Under the pieces are notes generated by a model. The model worked only from the letters and a program-made list of their open reading frames with translations, made no database searches and was not told the origin of the DNA. Of a DNA stretch of 62,290 nt, positions 27,711-36,447 are shown in pieces. The stretch is taken from positions 1 through 62,290 of the forward strand of contig JAFAUH010000105.1 in assembly GCA_019243445.1 (NCBI GenBank), in the 5' to 3' direction. The position numbers and the translations under genes are program-made. Position 1 is the stretch's first letter. Each line of letters begins with the position of its first letter. This stretch comes from Streptomycetaceae bacterium. GTDB lineage: Bacteria > Actinomycetota > Actinomycetes > Streptomycetales > Streptomycetaceae.

Positions 27711-27716
27711 TAGGCT
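27711..27716 (+). promoter_or_regulatory. -10 box TAGGCT, leaderless start of folP
   Basis: TAGGCT lies seven bases before the folP ATG at 27724, with no ribosome site between them. Confidence 0.5.
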
Positions 27717-27723
27717 CTAGCAC

Positions 27724-28623
27724 ATGAGTGCATTGCGAGGCCGAGTGGCCGGCCTTCCCGAATGGGACCGGTGCGCGGTGATGGGTGTGGTCAACGTCAC
27801 GCCCGACTCCTTCTCCGACGGCGGCCTGTGGTTCGACCAGGAGCTCGCCGTCAAGCACGGCCTCGACCTGATCGCGGCAGGAGCCGATCTGGTGGACGTC
27901 GGCGGCGAGTCGACCAGGCCGGGGGCGCGCCGGGTGGACGCGGCCGAGGAACTGCGGCGGGTCATCCCGGTGGTACGGGAGCTGGCTGCTGCGGGCGTGC
28001 TGGTGAGCGTGGACACGATGCGTGCGTCGGTCGCTGCGCGCGCCGTGGAGGCGGGGGCACGTCTGGTCAACGACGTGAGCGGGGGCCTCGCGGACCCGGC
28101 GATGGTGCCGATGGCGGCGGAGGCCGGGATTCCATTCGTGGTGATGCACTGGCGCGGCCAGAGCGTCGATATGAACAACCGTGCGATATATGGCGATGTG
28201 GTCACCGAGGTGGTCGACGAGCTGCGCCGCCGACTTGACGAGGTAGTCGCGGGCGGCGTCGACCCGGAACGCATCATCGTCGATCCTGGCCTGGGGTTCG
28301 CCAAGAATGCCCCGCACGATCTCGCGCTTATGGCCCATCTTCAGGAGCTGCGGGCGCTTGGCCGGCCGCTGCTGGTAGCGGCGTCCCGTAAGCGCTTCCT
28401 GGGCTGGGTGCTTGCGGGCGGTAAGGGCGATTCGCCCGCCCGTTTCCCCCCGCCCTCAACGGAGCTGCACGCCCCTATTCCGCCGGCGCGAGAGCGGGAT
28501 GCGGCGACGGCCGCGGTCTCGGCGATCGCTGCACGTGAGGGCGCGTGGGCGGTACGGGTCCACGAGGTCCGCCCTTCCGTGGACGCGGTCCGGGTGGCAC
28601 GCGCCATCGAGGAGGCACTGTGA
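27724..28623 (+). CDS. folP: Dihydropteroate synthase
   Basis: FolP condenses para-aminobenzoate with hydroxymethyl-dihydropterin diphosphate and is the sulfonamide target. Motifs are MGVVNVTPDSFSDGG (about 20-34) and DVGGESTRPGA (about 59-69), with FLGWVLAGG late in the protein. It has 299 residues. The start appears leaderless. The stop overlaps the next GTG as GTGA, suggesting coupling to the small ORF and to the NTF2-like gene. Confidence 0.96.
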   Translation: MSALRGRVAGLPEWDRCAVMGVVNVTPDSFSDGGLWFDQELAVKHGLDLIAAGADLVDVGGESTRPGARRVDAAEELRRVIPVVRELAAAGVLVSVDTMRASVAARAVEAGARLVNDVSGGLADPAMVPMAAEAGIPFVVMHWRGQSVDMNNRAIYGDVVTEVVDELRRRLDEVVAGGVDPERIIVDPGLGFAKNAPHDLALMAHLQELRALGRPLLVAASRKRFLGWVLAGGKGDSPARFPPPSTELHAPIPPARERDAATAAVSAIAAREGAWAVRVHEVRPSVDAVRVARAIEEAL

Positions 28624-28769
28624 GCGACGCACACGAGGAAGCGGAGTGGGCGGCCGGGACTTTGATCGGGGGGTGTGTTTTTGGCACGTCAGGTCGTCCG
28701 CGGAGCGCGCGAGTGGGCGACTGTGACACGAGCCGCTGGCGCGGCAGGGCTCATGAGGAGGAGCTGTGA
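28620..28769 (+). CDS. Possible 49-codon coupled small ORF
   Basis: This small frame starts at a GTG that overlaps the folP stop (GTGA), with GAGGAGG four bases upstream. It ends by overlapping the next gene's GTG (again GTGA). The product (MSDAHEEAEWAAGTL to AHEEEL) matches nothing I know. It may be a real micro-gene or a translational bridge. Its ribosome site also lies within folP coding sequence, so the match could be chance. Confidence 0.35.
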   Translation: MSDAHEEAEWAAGTLIGGCVFGTSGRPRSARVGDCDTSRWRGRAHEEEL

Positions 28770-29272
28770 CTGGTCGTTCCCAGGATCGTTTGGATGAACG
28801 GCAGGTGGTCGAGCAGACCAATCAGGCCTTCTACGACGCCGTGGAGAACGGCGACCTCACGGCGCTGGAGGATGTGCTGCTCGACGGCGCACTCGCCGGT
28901 TCCGTGTCCGTGGTGCACCCGGGCTGGCCCGTGCTGCGCGGGCGCGGGGAAGCACTTCGCTCATTTGCGCTGATCATGGCGAATACCGACTACATGCAGT
29001 TCTTCCTCACCGACGTCGAGGTCGCGGTCGCCGGGGACACTGCGCTGCTCACCTGCAGTGAGAACATCCTCAGCGGAGGTCCCGCCGAGCCGGACGGCTC
29101 GGCGGGGGAACTGATCGGGGGCCTGGTCGTAGCGACCAACGTCTTCCGGCGCACCGGTGACGGTTGGCGGTTGTGGTCGCATCACGCCTCGCCTGTGATG
29201 GCCGAGGCAGAAGATGGCGAGGAAGAAGGGATGAACGAGGACGGAGGGGACGGAACGGGCGCTACTTCGTAG
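28766..29272 (+). CDS. NTF2/SnoaL-like protein in the folate cluster
   Basis: This 168-residue protein has an NTF2-like cone fold signature (NQAFYDAVENGDLTALEDVL, VHPGWPVLRGR, and DGWRLWSHHASPV near the end). Actinobacteria conserve it between folP and folB, but its function is not established. It could bind a small ligand or act as a ketosteroid-isomerase-like enzyme. GAGGAGGAG precedes GTG 28766. The acidic C-terminal tail is low-complexity. Confidence 0.85.
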   Translation: MTGRSQDRLDERQVVEQTNQAFYDAVENGDLTALEDVLLDGALAGSVSVVHPGWPVLRGRGEALRSFALIMANTDYMQFFLTDVEVAVAGDTALLTCSENILSGGPAEPDGSAGELIGGLVVATNVFRRTGDGWRLWSHHASPVMAEAEDGEEEGMNEDGGDGTGATS

Positions 29273-29548
29273 CTGGAGCCAGCCGACACGCGAGTGAACC
29301 ACTCGTTCGAGCCAAGAACTCTCAAGGCAGGAGTGGAATCCATGGCTGTCGGGTAGAGGCAGCTGCATGCGGCGGCGAGCCCCTGCGCGTCGGCGGGCTC
29401 CGCTTCGCGGGCTTGGCCGTCCGTCAGTTGGCTACGCACCTCATCGGCGCACGGTGTCGGTGCTCGCAGGTAGATTCGATGGGTGGACGGTCGTCGCGGT
29501 GGGCGCGATCGTCCCCGGATCTTTGGCGACCAGCAGGGGAGATGTCTA

Positions 29549-29908
29549 GTGGATCATGTCGTGCTGCGCGGCTTGAAGGCTCGCGGGCACCATGGTGTCT
29601 ACCCGCAGGAACGCGAGGAAGGCCAGACCTTCGTGGTGGATCTTGTGCTGGGCCTCGACACTGCCCCTGCTGCCATCGGGGACGACCTGACCAAGACCGT
29701 TGATTACGGCGTGGTGGCTGAAGAGGTCGTGGACGTCGTGCAGGGTGAGCCGGTCAAGCTGGTCGAGACCCTCGCCCAGCGCATCGCCGACCAGTGCCTG
29801 ACCCACGCGGTGGTGCAGGAGGTCGAGGTGACCGTGCACAAACCGGAAGCCCCGATCATCGTGCCGTTCGACGACGTGACCCTCACCATCCACAGGAGGC
29901 GCCCGTGA
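29549..29908 (+). CDS. folB: Dihydroneopterin aldolase
   Basis: FolB converts dihydroneopterin to hydroxymethyl-dihydropterin and glycolaldehyde. The 119-residue protein has LRGLKARGHHGVYPQER at the N-terminus, the catalytic-site segment TVDYGVV, and VETLAQRIAD with VTVHKPEAPI. GTG 29549 follows AGGGGAG. The stop overlaps the folK start as GTGA, so the two are coupled. Confidence 0.95.
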   Translation: MDHVVLRGLKARGHHGVYPQEREEGQTFVVDLVLGLDTAPAAIGDDLTKTVDYGVVAEEVVDVVQGEPVKLVETLAQRIADQCLTHAVVQEVEVTVHKPEAPIIVPFDDVTLTIHRRRP

Positions 29909-30495
29909 GTTCCGACCCCATCGTCCAGCCGGTACCCGCCTCCGTCGAGCGCAAGGTTGACGACGCCGACACCGCCTTGCAGAACCCGAAATGGGCTGTG
30001 GTCGCGCTCGGCAGCAATCTCGGCAACCGTCTGGAGACGCTCCAAGGCGCAGTCGACGCGCTTGAGGACACTCCCGGTCTGCGCGTCAAAGCCGTCTCTC
30101 CGATCTACGAGACCGAGCCCTGGGGCGTGGAGCCGGGCAGCCAGCCGAACTACTTCAACGCCGTGGTACTGGTGAAGACGACGCTGCCGCCCGCTTCCCT
30201 GCTGGAGCGCGGCCATGCGATCGAGGAGGCGTTCGCACGGGTGCGCTATGAGCGCTGGGGGCCACGGACGATCGATGTGGACCTCGTCTCCTACCAGGGT
30301 GTGGTCTCCAACGATCCGCGGCTGACCCTGCCGCATCCGCGTGCGCACGAGCGGGCCTTCGTTCTCGCGCCGTGGCACGACGTCGACCCGGAGGCGGTCC
30401 TGCCGGGCCACGGCACCGTGACCCAGCTGCTCGCCTACGTTGGCCGCGCAAAGGTATGGCCGCGCGTCGACGTGGAACTGCACCTGCCTGATTGA
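29905..30495 (+). CDS. folK: 2-amino-4-hydroxy-6-hydroxymethyldihydropteridine pyrophosphokinase
   Basis: FolK activates the pterin with ATP for FolP. It has 196 residues. Motifs are ALGSNLGNR (about 34-42), PIYETEPWG and RWGPRTIDVDLV, with LPHPRAHERAFVL. The first 30 residues extend beyond the usual enzyme and are low in similarity. GTG 29905 has AGGAGG five bases upstream and overlaps the folB stop. Confidence 0.96.
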   Translation: MSSDPIVQPVPASVERKVDDADTALQNPKWAVVALGSNLGNRLETLQGAVDALEDTPGLRVKAVSPIYETEPWGVEPGSQPNYFNAVVLVKTTLPPASLLERGHAIEEAFARVRYERWGPRTIDVDLVSYQGVVSNDPRLTLPHPRAHERAFVLAPWHDVDPEAVLPGHGTVTQLLAYVGRAKVWPRVDVELHLPD

Positions 30496-30500
30496 AGCTT

Positions 30501-30522
30501 TCTCCCGCTCATGGGCGGGAGA
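30501..30522 (+). terminator. Hairpin after folK
   Basis: TCTCCCGC (30501-30508) pairs with GCGGGAGA (30515-30522), six bases after the folK stop. DUF3180 may be partly uncoupled from the folate genes. Confidence 0.55.
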
Positions 30523-30751
30523 TTGCCCTTCTGGATCGCCCCGAAGGGTTTGACGGCCCTTGCTTCTGCCCATACGACGAGCTTTCCGACCGCCGGGCAG
30601 ATCGGTGATCTGCCGGATTTCGCCAACTTGGTTATCGCTGGCGGATTTAGGCGCTTTAGCATGGAGCTGCGACGCTCCACGTCGCAGGAGCGAGGAATGG
30701 CACCGCGCACCCCGGCCGGCGTGGTGACGAGGACGTGACGAGGAGAAGTCG

Positions 30752-31243
30752 TTGAAGCAGCTGCGGTTCAGGGTGCTGGTCGGGCTGTTCGTGGTGGCCG
30801 GGGTGCTGGCGTGGGCCGGTGCGAAGCTGTGGAACGCGCTCGGCACGCTGCCGGGAGTGCCGGTGGCCGCGCCCATCGTCCTTGCAGTCATCGCCGTTGT
30901 GCTCGTCGCGACGGCGTTGTCACTGCGGCAGCGGCTACGGGCGCAGCGCGAGCGCATCCCGGGAGCGAAGGGCGTGGATCCGCTGCTGGCTGCGCGAGCG
31001 GTGGTCTTTGGGCAGGCGAGCGCGCTGGTGGCCGCATTGGTCGCGGGGGTCTATGCGGGCGTTGGGGTCTTCCTCGTCCTCTCCCAGCTCGGTATCCCGG
31101 CGCGCAGGGATCAGGCGGTGTATGCGGGGCTGGCCGTGGTCGCGGGCGCCGCGGTGGTGGCGGCGGCGCTCTTCCTCGAGCGGGTCTGCCGACTGCCGGA
31201 GGATGGCGACCACCATCGCCCAGGAGCCGCGCCGTCGGCGTGA
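30752..31243 (+). CDS. DUF3180 family membrane protein
   Basis: This 163-residue protein has four hydrophobic segments: FRVLVGLFVVAGVLAWAG, VAAPIVLAVIAVVLVATAL, ALVAALVAGVYAGVGVFLVL and VYAGLAVVAGAAVVAAALFL. It fits the actinobacterial DUF3180 family that follows folK. Its function is unknown. It starts at TTG 30752, six bases after AGGAG. Confidence 0.85.
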   Translation: MKQLRFRVLVGLFVVAGVLAWAGAKLWNALGTLPGVPVAAPIVLAVIAVVLVATALSLRQRLRAQRERIPGAKGVDPLLAARAVVFGQASALVAALVAGVYAGVGVFLVLSQLGIPARRDQAVYAGLAVVAGAAVVAAALFLERVCRLPEDGDHHRPGAAPSA

Positions 31244-31344
31244 TCGTGGTGACCTGGCCCATGCTGGCCGATTATCGTTGGCCTTATTTGTCAGTCGGCT
31301 TGCCAGTTGGCCCTATTTGCCCACCATTTATCAATGTTCATCCC

Positions 31345-32490
31345 CTATTTATCAATGTCGCCCACAACGAAGAAGAATGACCCCAGGATCGCCACCATAT
31401 CGGCGACCAACGTCCCAGGCAGCAGTTCAGTCAGCGCCTGGATGTTGTTGTAGGACGCCGACCGCAGTTTGAGCCGGTATGGGGTCTTATCGCCCTTCGA
31501 CACCAGGTAGTAGCCGTTGATGCCGAGCGGGTTCTCCGTCCACGCGTACGTCTCGCCCTCGGGAGCCTTGAGTACCTTGGGCAGCCGCTGGTTGATCGGG
31601 CCCGGCGGCAATTCGGCGAGCCGGTCGAGGCAGGCGTCTGCGAGGTCGAGCGAATTGTGCGTCTGTTCCAACAGGCACTCGAATCGCGCCAGGCAGTCGC
31701 CCGCTGTCCGCGTCACGACCTTCAAGGTGCCCCGCAACTCCCCGTAGGCCAAGTACGGTTCGTCCCGCCGCAGGTCGAAGTCGACGCCGGAGGCGCGCGC
31801 GAGGGGGCCGCTGACTCCGTACGCGTGGATGATCCGCGGCGCGAGCGCACCGACGCCTCGTGTCCTCCCGCGGAAGATCTCGTTGCCGAGTACCAGCTGG
31901 TCGAAGACCTCCATCCGGGAGCGCACCTTGGCCACGGCCTGCCGAGCCCGCCCCAGCCAGCCGCCCGGTAGGTCCTCCTTCAAGCCCCCGACCCGGTTGA
32001 ACATGTAGTGCATCCGACCGCCGGAGACCTCCTCCATCACATGCTGGAGCTCCTCGCGCTCGGTGAACGCATAGAAGATCGGCGTGATTCCGCCGAGTTC
32101 GAGCGGGTACGAGCCGAGGAACATCAGGTGATTGAGCACCCGGTTCAGCTCGGCGAGGAGAGTGCGCGTCCACACCGCGCGCTGCGGGACTTCCATACCC
32201 AGCATCCGCTCGACCGCGAGCACGACGCCCAACTCGTTGGAGAACGCCGACAGCCAGTCGTGGCGGTTGGCGAGCATGACGATTTGGCGATAGTCGCGCG
32301 CCTCGAACAGCTTCTCGGCGCCACGGTGCATGTAGCCGACGACGGGCTCTGCATGGCTGATCCGCTCGCCTTCGAGCGTCAGCCGAAGCCGCAGCACGCC
32401 GTGGGTCGAGGGGTGCTGCGGCCCAATGTTCAGCACCATGTCGGTCCCTTCGGCGCCACCGCCGATACCGATCGTGGTCTCCGTCGTCAT
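31345..32490 (-). CDS. Orphan NADH-quinone oxidoreductase subunit D paralogue (NuoD2)
   Basis: This 381-residue homologue of the 49-kDa subunit of complex I aligns along its length: GPQHPSTHG (H30), MHRGAEK (R56), [13 protein letters not shown] and a C-terminal GDIDK. No other nuo gene is nearby, so it is an orphan copy. By eye, the quinone-site Tyr (human NDUFS2 precursor Tyr141, in DRLDY) aligns with Trp79 (NRHDW). The ATG at 32490 lies 29 bp after the methyltransferase stop. The 12-base tract at its 3' end is duplicated at 31326-31337. Confidence 0.9.
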   Translation of the reverse strand: MTTETTIGIGGGAEGTDMVLNIGPQHPSTHGVLRLRLTLEGERISHAEPVVGYMHRGAEKLFEARDYRQIVMLANRHDWLSAFSNELGVVLAVERMLGMEVPQRAVWTRTLLAELNRVLNHLMFLGSYPLELGGITPIFYAFTEREELQHVMEEVSGGRMHYMFNRVGGLKEDLPGGWLGRARQAVAKVRSRMEVFDQLVLGNEIFRGRTRGVGALAPRIIHAYGVSGPLARASGVDFDLRRDEPYLAYGELRGTLKVVTRTAGDCLARFECLLEQTHNSLDLADACLDRLAELPPGPINQRLPKVLKAPEGETYAWTENPLGINGYYLVSKGDKTPYRLKLRSASYNNIQALTELLPGTLVADMVAILGSFFFVVGDIDK

Positions 32491-32519
32491 ATGGACAGTC
32501 TCCCAGGGGAGCCGTCCTA

Positions 32520-33530
32520 TCACGGAAACGGGGGCGCGCACCCGACTCCGCGTACCAGCCATGTGAAATCCCCCAGCCCGCCGGAGGCAAGCAATTCACC
32601 GGCCTCCCCCGCCGCGGCCAGCCCGCGCACATACGCGGCGGGATCCTCCGCAGCCAGCTCCAGCGGGGGCCTACGCCCCTCGACCCCCAGCGCGCGCAGC
32701 GCGACCCGCTGCGTCACCGTCATCACCTCACCGGGCGTGCCCACAGGCACCGCCGCGCACGCGTCCACCGCGACGTGGCACGTCAGGTCGCACGAACCGT
32801 CCGGTACGGGGTGGACCTGACGGCCTTCGCGGAAGCCGACCAGTGTACCGAAGGGCGGGCGTGCGGCCCGCTCGTGCGCATAGTCCACGACGATGGCCAC
32901 TCCACGCTCCAGCGAACCCACCGCCCTCGCCCACGCCTCGTCCCTCGTGCGGCCGATCTCGGCCCGTGCCCCCGGCTGACCGGCGATCGGCCACCACCGC
33001 TCCAGCCACGCCGCGTCCGCGCCCTCGACGGGGGCGCCGATCCGCTCCGCGCCATCCGACGGGCGGACGAGCACATAGCGCTCCACGCCGTCTTCGTCTG
33101 TCTCGGCGATATCCACAGGGATGTTGTCCAGCCATTCATTGGCGAAAAGCAGCCCTGTCACACCCTGCGGTGGCGTATCCGTCCACTGAATGCGGCTGTC
33201 GAGCCCGTCCGGGCGGTCGGCCCGTTCGACCGCGTAGGGCCGCAGCCGCGCCGTCACCTCGTGCGGAAGGCACGCGAGCACTCCGGCCAGCAACTCCCCG
33301 CGACCGGCACCGACGTCCACGAACGTGAGCTCCTCGGAGTGGCCGAGCGCCTCGTCGACCCGCTTCAGCAGCTTCGCGACGGCGCCTGCATACAGCGGTG
33401 ATACATGCACCGAGGTGCGGAAATGCCCGGCCGGGCCGTCAGCGCGCCGGAAGAACCCCCCGGGCCCGTACAGCGCCCGCTCCATCGCCTCCCGCCAGGA
33501 GATCCACTCGCAGACCGACTCACTCGTCAC
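32520..33530 (-). CDS. MidA/NDUFAF7-like SAM-dependent methyltransferase
   Basis: This 336-residue protein of the COG1565 family has the SAM motif [12 protein letters not shown] (about residue 69), [14 protein letters not shown] and a late [14 protein letters not shown]. Eukaryotic NDUFAF7 (MidA) dimethylates an arginine of the complex I subunit NDUFS2. Here the next gene encodes an NDUFS2/NuoD homologue, so a matching role is a reasonable inference. A TAGGGT box six bases before the GTG suggests a leaderless transcript covering both genes. Confidence 0.88.
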   Translation of the reverse strand: MTSESVCEWISWREAMERALYGPGGFFRRADGPAGHFRTSVHVSPLYAGAVAKLLKRVDEALGHSEELTFVDVGAGRGELLAGVLACLPHEVTARLRPYAVERADRPDGLDSRIQWTDTPPQGVTGLLFANEWLDNIPVDIAETDEDGVERYVLVRPSDGAERIGAPVEGADAAWLERWWPIAGQPGARAEIGRTRDEAWARAVGSLERGVAIVVDYAHERAARPPFGTLVGFREGRQVHPVPDGSCDLTCHVAVDACAAVPVGTPGEVMTVTQRVALRALGVEGRRPPLELAAEDPAAYVRGLAAAGEAGELLASGGLGDFTWLVRGVGCAPPFP

Positions 33531-33536
33531 CGCTCA

Positions 33537-33542
33537 ACCCTA
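33537..33542 (-). promoter_or_regulatory. -10 box TAGGGT, leaderless start of the MidA-like gene
   Basis: Read on the minus strand, TAGGGT is six bases before the GTG at 33530. Confidence 0.5.
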
Positions 33543-33662
33543 GGCATAACAGGCACCACCGCAGGCAGCGGCCGGTTTATCGAAGGCGTATCCACCCTGC
33601 GGAGTACTCGTCCCCGAGCAGGATCCCCCTGCCGGTTGACTCCCGCGCATCTCTCTGGTGCC

Positions 33663-33668
33663 TACTCT
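33663..33668 (+). promoter_or_regulatory. -10 box TACTCT, leaderless start of the histidine kinase
   Basis: TACTCT lies seven bases before GTG 33676. A TTGACT at 33636 is 21 bases upstream of it, which is longer than the usual spacing. Confidence 0.45.
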
Positions 33669-33675
33669 GGGTGAC

Positions 33676-34869
33676 GTGCAGCGTCTTTACGACTTCCTCC
33701 GCAGGCACCCGACAGGAGTCGACACTTTCTGGGGCGTCATCCTGTTCATGCTCTCCGCGCTCGAAGTCATGAAGCGGTTTCCCAGTGGCGGCCGTGAACG
33801 GCCGCTTGGCTTGGTTGCCGCTTTTGCGCTCTCCCTGGCCGTCGCCCTGCGCCGTCGTAGACCTGAGCGGATGCTGCTGCTGACGCTAGCTGTCGGGATC
33901 GGTCAGCTTGCCACCGGCATCCATCCTTCGCCCGCCGACTTCGCGATGCTGGTCATCATCTACACCGTCGCCTCCACCGGCGCCCGGTGGGCCTCACTAC
34001 TCGCGTTGACCGTCGGCCTGGGCGCAGCCCCACTTGCGCAGTGGCGCTGGCACAACAGCATCGACACTCGCTGGACATGGCTGATACAGGCCGTCTTCCT
34101 CACCATCCCGTTCGCTCTCGCCTGGGTGATCGGTGATTCGCTGCGCACTCGTCGCGCGTACTACGCCCAGTTGGAGGAGCGCGCCGAGCGGCTGCAACGC
34201 GAGCGCGAAGCACAGTCGAAGGCTGCAGTTGCCGCCGAGCGCGCCCGCATCGCCCGTGAGCTCCACGACGTCGTCGCGCACAACGTCTCGGTGATGGTGG
34301 TGCAGGCGGACGGCGCAGCGTACGTCCTGGACAGCTCGCCGGAACAGGCGAAGCAGGCGCTCGGCACGATCTCGCAGACCGGTCGTCTCGCGCTCGCCGA
34401 GATGCGCCGCCTGCTGGGACTGCTGCGAGAGTCGGACGACAGCGGCGGTGAGTATGTGCCGCAGCCCGGAGTCGATCAACTGGGCGATCTCATTGAGCAG
34501 GTGCGCGGCGCCGGCTTGCCGGTTGACTTCGCGATCGACGGTTCACCGCGGCAGATGTCGAGCGGTGCGGAGCTGACGGCCTACCGCATTGTGCAGGAAG
34601 CACTCACCAATGCCCGTAAGCACGGCGGCCCGTCCGCCCGCGCGACCGTCCATCTCACCTACGGTGAATCCGAGTTGCAGATACTCATCGAGGATGATGG
34701 GCGCGGTTCGCAGCACGAACTGTACGAGGGAGGTGGTGTCGACGGCCTGGGCCAAGGGCTGATAGGTATGCGGGAACGCATCGTCGTGGTGGGCGGCACC
34801 CTGGACACCGGGCCACGGCCGGGCGGAGGCTTCCGCATCAGTGCGGCGCTGCCGTTGAAGCGTCTCTGA
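33676..34869 (+). CDS. NarL-type sensor histidine kinase
   Basis: This 397-residue kinase has about five or six N-terminal membrane segments. A HisKA_3 domain follows (ARIARELHDVVAHNVSVMV, phospho-acceptor His about residue 202) and then an HATPase_c domain (EDDGRG; GLGQGLIGMRERI). Start GTG 33676 (MQRLYDFLRRHP) is chosen because of the TACTCT box seven bases upstream; GTG 33658 is also in frame. The likely partner regulator is 826 bp downstream rather than adjacent. Confidence 0.9.
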   Translation: MQRLYDFLRRHPTGVDTFWGVILFMLSALEVMKRFPSGGRERPLGLVAAFALSLAVALRRRRPERMLLLTLAVGIGQLATGIHPSPADFAMLVIIYTVASTGARWASLLALTVGLGAAPLAQWRWHNSIDTRWTWLIQAVFLTIPFALAWVIGDSLRTRRAYYAQLEERAERLQREREAQSKAAVAAERARIARELHDVVAHNVSVMVVQADGAAYVLDSSPEQAKQALGTISQTGRLALAEMRRLLGLLRESDDSGGEYVPQPGVDQLGDLIEQVRGAGLPVDFAIDGSPRQMSSGAELTAYRIVQEALTNARKHGGPSARATVHLTYGESELQILIEDDGRGSQHELYEGGGVDGLGQGLIGMRERIVVVGGTLDTGPRPGGGFRISAALPLKRL

Positions 34870-34907
34870 TTGGCTTATCGAGCCTATGCGTTTGCGTTGC
34901 ACAGGAT

Positions 34908-35090
34908 TTAGAGCACAGTGATGTACTCGATATACGCCAATCGAGGAACTTTCCTGGGTAGGGGGCGGGAAATTCGTGGCAGACGGGGACCTCCCCAGTG
35001 ACTGGCGGCGGTACGGAGCTGGATTCCTGAGCGTGCGAGGCGTGCGAGGACGGCGGCTTCGGAGCTGCGGTGTTCCCCGGTCCCTGTCAT
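34908..35090 (-). CDS. Possible small ORF or gene remnant
   Basis: This 60-residue frame (MTGTGEHRSSEAAVLARLARSG at its start) overlaps the stop of the upstream small frame as ATGA. There is no ribosome site and no family I recognise. It may be a remnant. Confidence 0.2.
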   Translation of the reverse strand: MTGTGEHRSSEAAVLARLARSGIQLRTAASHWGGPRLPRISRPLPRKVPRLAYIEYITVL

Positions 35091-35293
35091 GGGAGGTGCC
35101 AGGGTTCGGGGTGTGTGGCCGTGGTCGGCTCGTCCGGGCTCAGGAGGCTGAGTATGTCGTGAATGTCGGGACTGGGCGGGTGTGATGGGTCGGTGAGGTG
35201 TCCGGTTGCCTGTGCGGCTCTGGCTGCCTGGGGATCCAGCCCTGTGCCGGGCATGACCGGCGGCGTTGGCCTAGGTTCCTCGTTGTCCAGCAC
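35087..35293 (-). CDS. Possible N-terminally truncated ORF
   Basis: This 68-residue frame starts at a GTG within a longer open stretch. The sequence before it (ELDETQLRELRKLWGVLDNE) looks coding but meets a stop before any good start, so this may be a truncated gene. The Pro-rich C-terminus matches nothing I know. Confidence 0.25.
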   Translation of the reverse strand: MLDNEEPRPTPPVMPGTGLDPQAARAAQATGHLTDPSHPPSPDIHDILSLLSPDEPTTATHPEPWHLP

Positions 35294-35683
35294 GCCCCAG
35301 AGTTTCCGGAGTTCCCGCAGTTGCGTCTCGTCCAGTTCAGGGGCCGAGTAGTTGACGGAAGCCGCTTAGGTCATGCCGATGGAAGTCAGCGCATCGGGCA
35401 TCCAGTTCAGTAACGAGGTTTCACTCGCGGACAGTTCACACATGGCCATCGCCGTGACGCCCACCACTGCAACTGAACAGGGGAAGCCATGATGCACGAC
35501 TGTCCCCACAGCGGTGGCCCGCGCCCGTCACCGCGCAGACGAACCACCCCGCGCACCTCGGGACGCAAGGGAACTGCCGAACGGTAATTTCGTAGCCAGG
35601 CAGTAACTCGTAGCCAGGAAGCCATCCTTCAGCGGGCTTGTTCCAGCTCCGTTTCGCCTCAGGGAGTGGGACTCTCCCGTGCG

Positions 35684-35689
35684 TACTCT
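35684..35689 (+). promoter_or_regulatory. -10 box TACTCT, leaderless start of the response regulator
   Basis: TACTCT lies six bases before ATG 35696. The kinase gene has the same hexamer at the equivalent place. Confidence 0.5.
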
Positions 35690-35695
35690 GGCTGC

Positions 35696-36439
35696 ATGAC
35701 TGCCTCAGAGATGCCGTCCCGCGTAGAATGCGTAAGAGTCATGCTCGTCGACGACCAGGCGCTGCTGCGCACCGGCTTCCGGATGGTGCTTCAGGCGCAG
35801 CCCGACATGGAGGTCGTGGCCGAGGCAGGCGATGGTGCGGAGGCACTCGACGCCCTCCGTACGACAGCGGTGGATGTAGTGCTGATGGACGTGCGTATGC
35901 CGAAGCTCGACGGCGTCGAGGCGACCCGCCGGATCTGCGCTGGGACATCAGCCTCCCCGGGCGCGGCAGATCCCGGCCACACATCGGGCGGCGACGGGCC
36001 ACGGGTGCTGATCTTGACCACCTTCGACCTCGACGAGTACGCCTTTGCCGCGCTCAAGGCGGGCGCGAGCGGCTTCATGCTCAAGGATGTCCCGCCGGAA
36101 GAGCTGCTTGCCGCGATCCGTGCTGTCCACAGCGGCGACGCCGTGGTCGCGCCGAGCACGACCCGCCGCCTGCTCGACCGTTTCGCACCGATGCTGCCGA
36201 GCGCAGCCGAGCCCGAAAGCGCCGGACTGCGACGGCTGACCGAACGCGAACGCGAGGTGCTGCTGCTGGTGGCCCAGGGGCTGTCGAACGGGGAGATCGC
36301 CGTGCAGCTCGTGCTCTCGGAGGCGACCGTCAAGACGCACGTCGGCCGCATCCTCACCAAGCTGGAGTTGCGCGATCGCGTCCAGGCCGTGGTGTTCGCC
36401 TACGAGACGGGCCTGGTACGGCCCGGGGGTTTCACTTAA
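35696..36439 (+). CDS. NarL/LuxR-family response regulator
   Basis: This is a 247-residue regulator. The receiver domain has VMLVDDQ and phospho-acceptor Asp in VVLMDVRMPKLDG, and the LuxR-type HTH is LTEREREVLLLVAQGLSNGEI to VKTHVGRILTKL. A Gly/Ser/Pro-rich insert of about 20 residues (after RRICAG) interrupts the receiver domain. It is most likely the partner of the NarL-type kinase upstream, but it has its own leaderless-type promoter. Confidence 0.9.
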   Translation: MTASEMPSRVECVRVMLVDDQALLRTGFRMVLQAQPDMEVVAEAGDGAEALDALRTTAVDVVLMDVRMPKLDGVEATRRICAGTSASPGAADPGHTSGGDGPRVLILTTFDLDEYAFAALKAGASGFMLKDVPPEELLAAIRAVHSGDAVVAPSTTRRLLDRFAPMLPSAAEPESAGLRRLTEREREVLLLVAQGLSNGEIAVQLVLSEATVKTHVGRILTKLELRDRVQAVVFAYETGLVRPGGFT

Positions 36440-36447
36440 GGCCCCCC

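Larger units (their letters stand above)
34870..35695. other. Poorly coding interval between kinase and regulator
   Basis: This 826-bp stretch separates two genes that are normally adjacent. It carries two small minus-strand frames (34908-35090 and 35087-35293), other short frames broken by stops, and a direct repeat of TCGTAGCCAGG (35590-35600, 35608-35618). It looks like inserted and decayed DNA. Confidence 0.55.

Noticed and set aside
30511-30738. Short frames on both strands between folK and the DUF3180 gene, considered as transposase remnants
   Set aside because: I could not match either frame to a transposase motif. The clear signals are a terminator hairpin and the ribosome site of the next gene.
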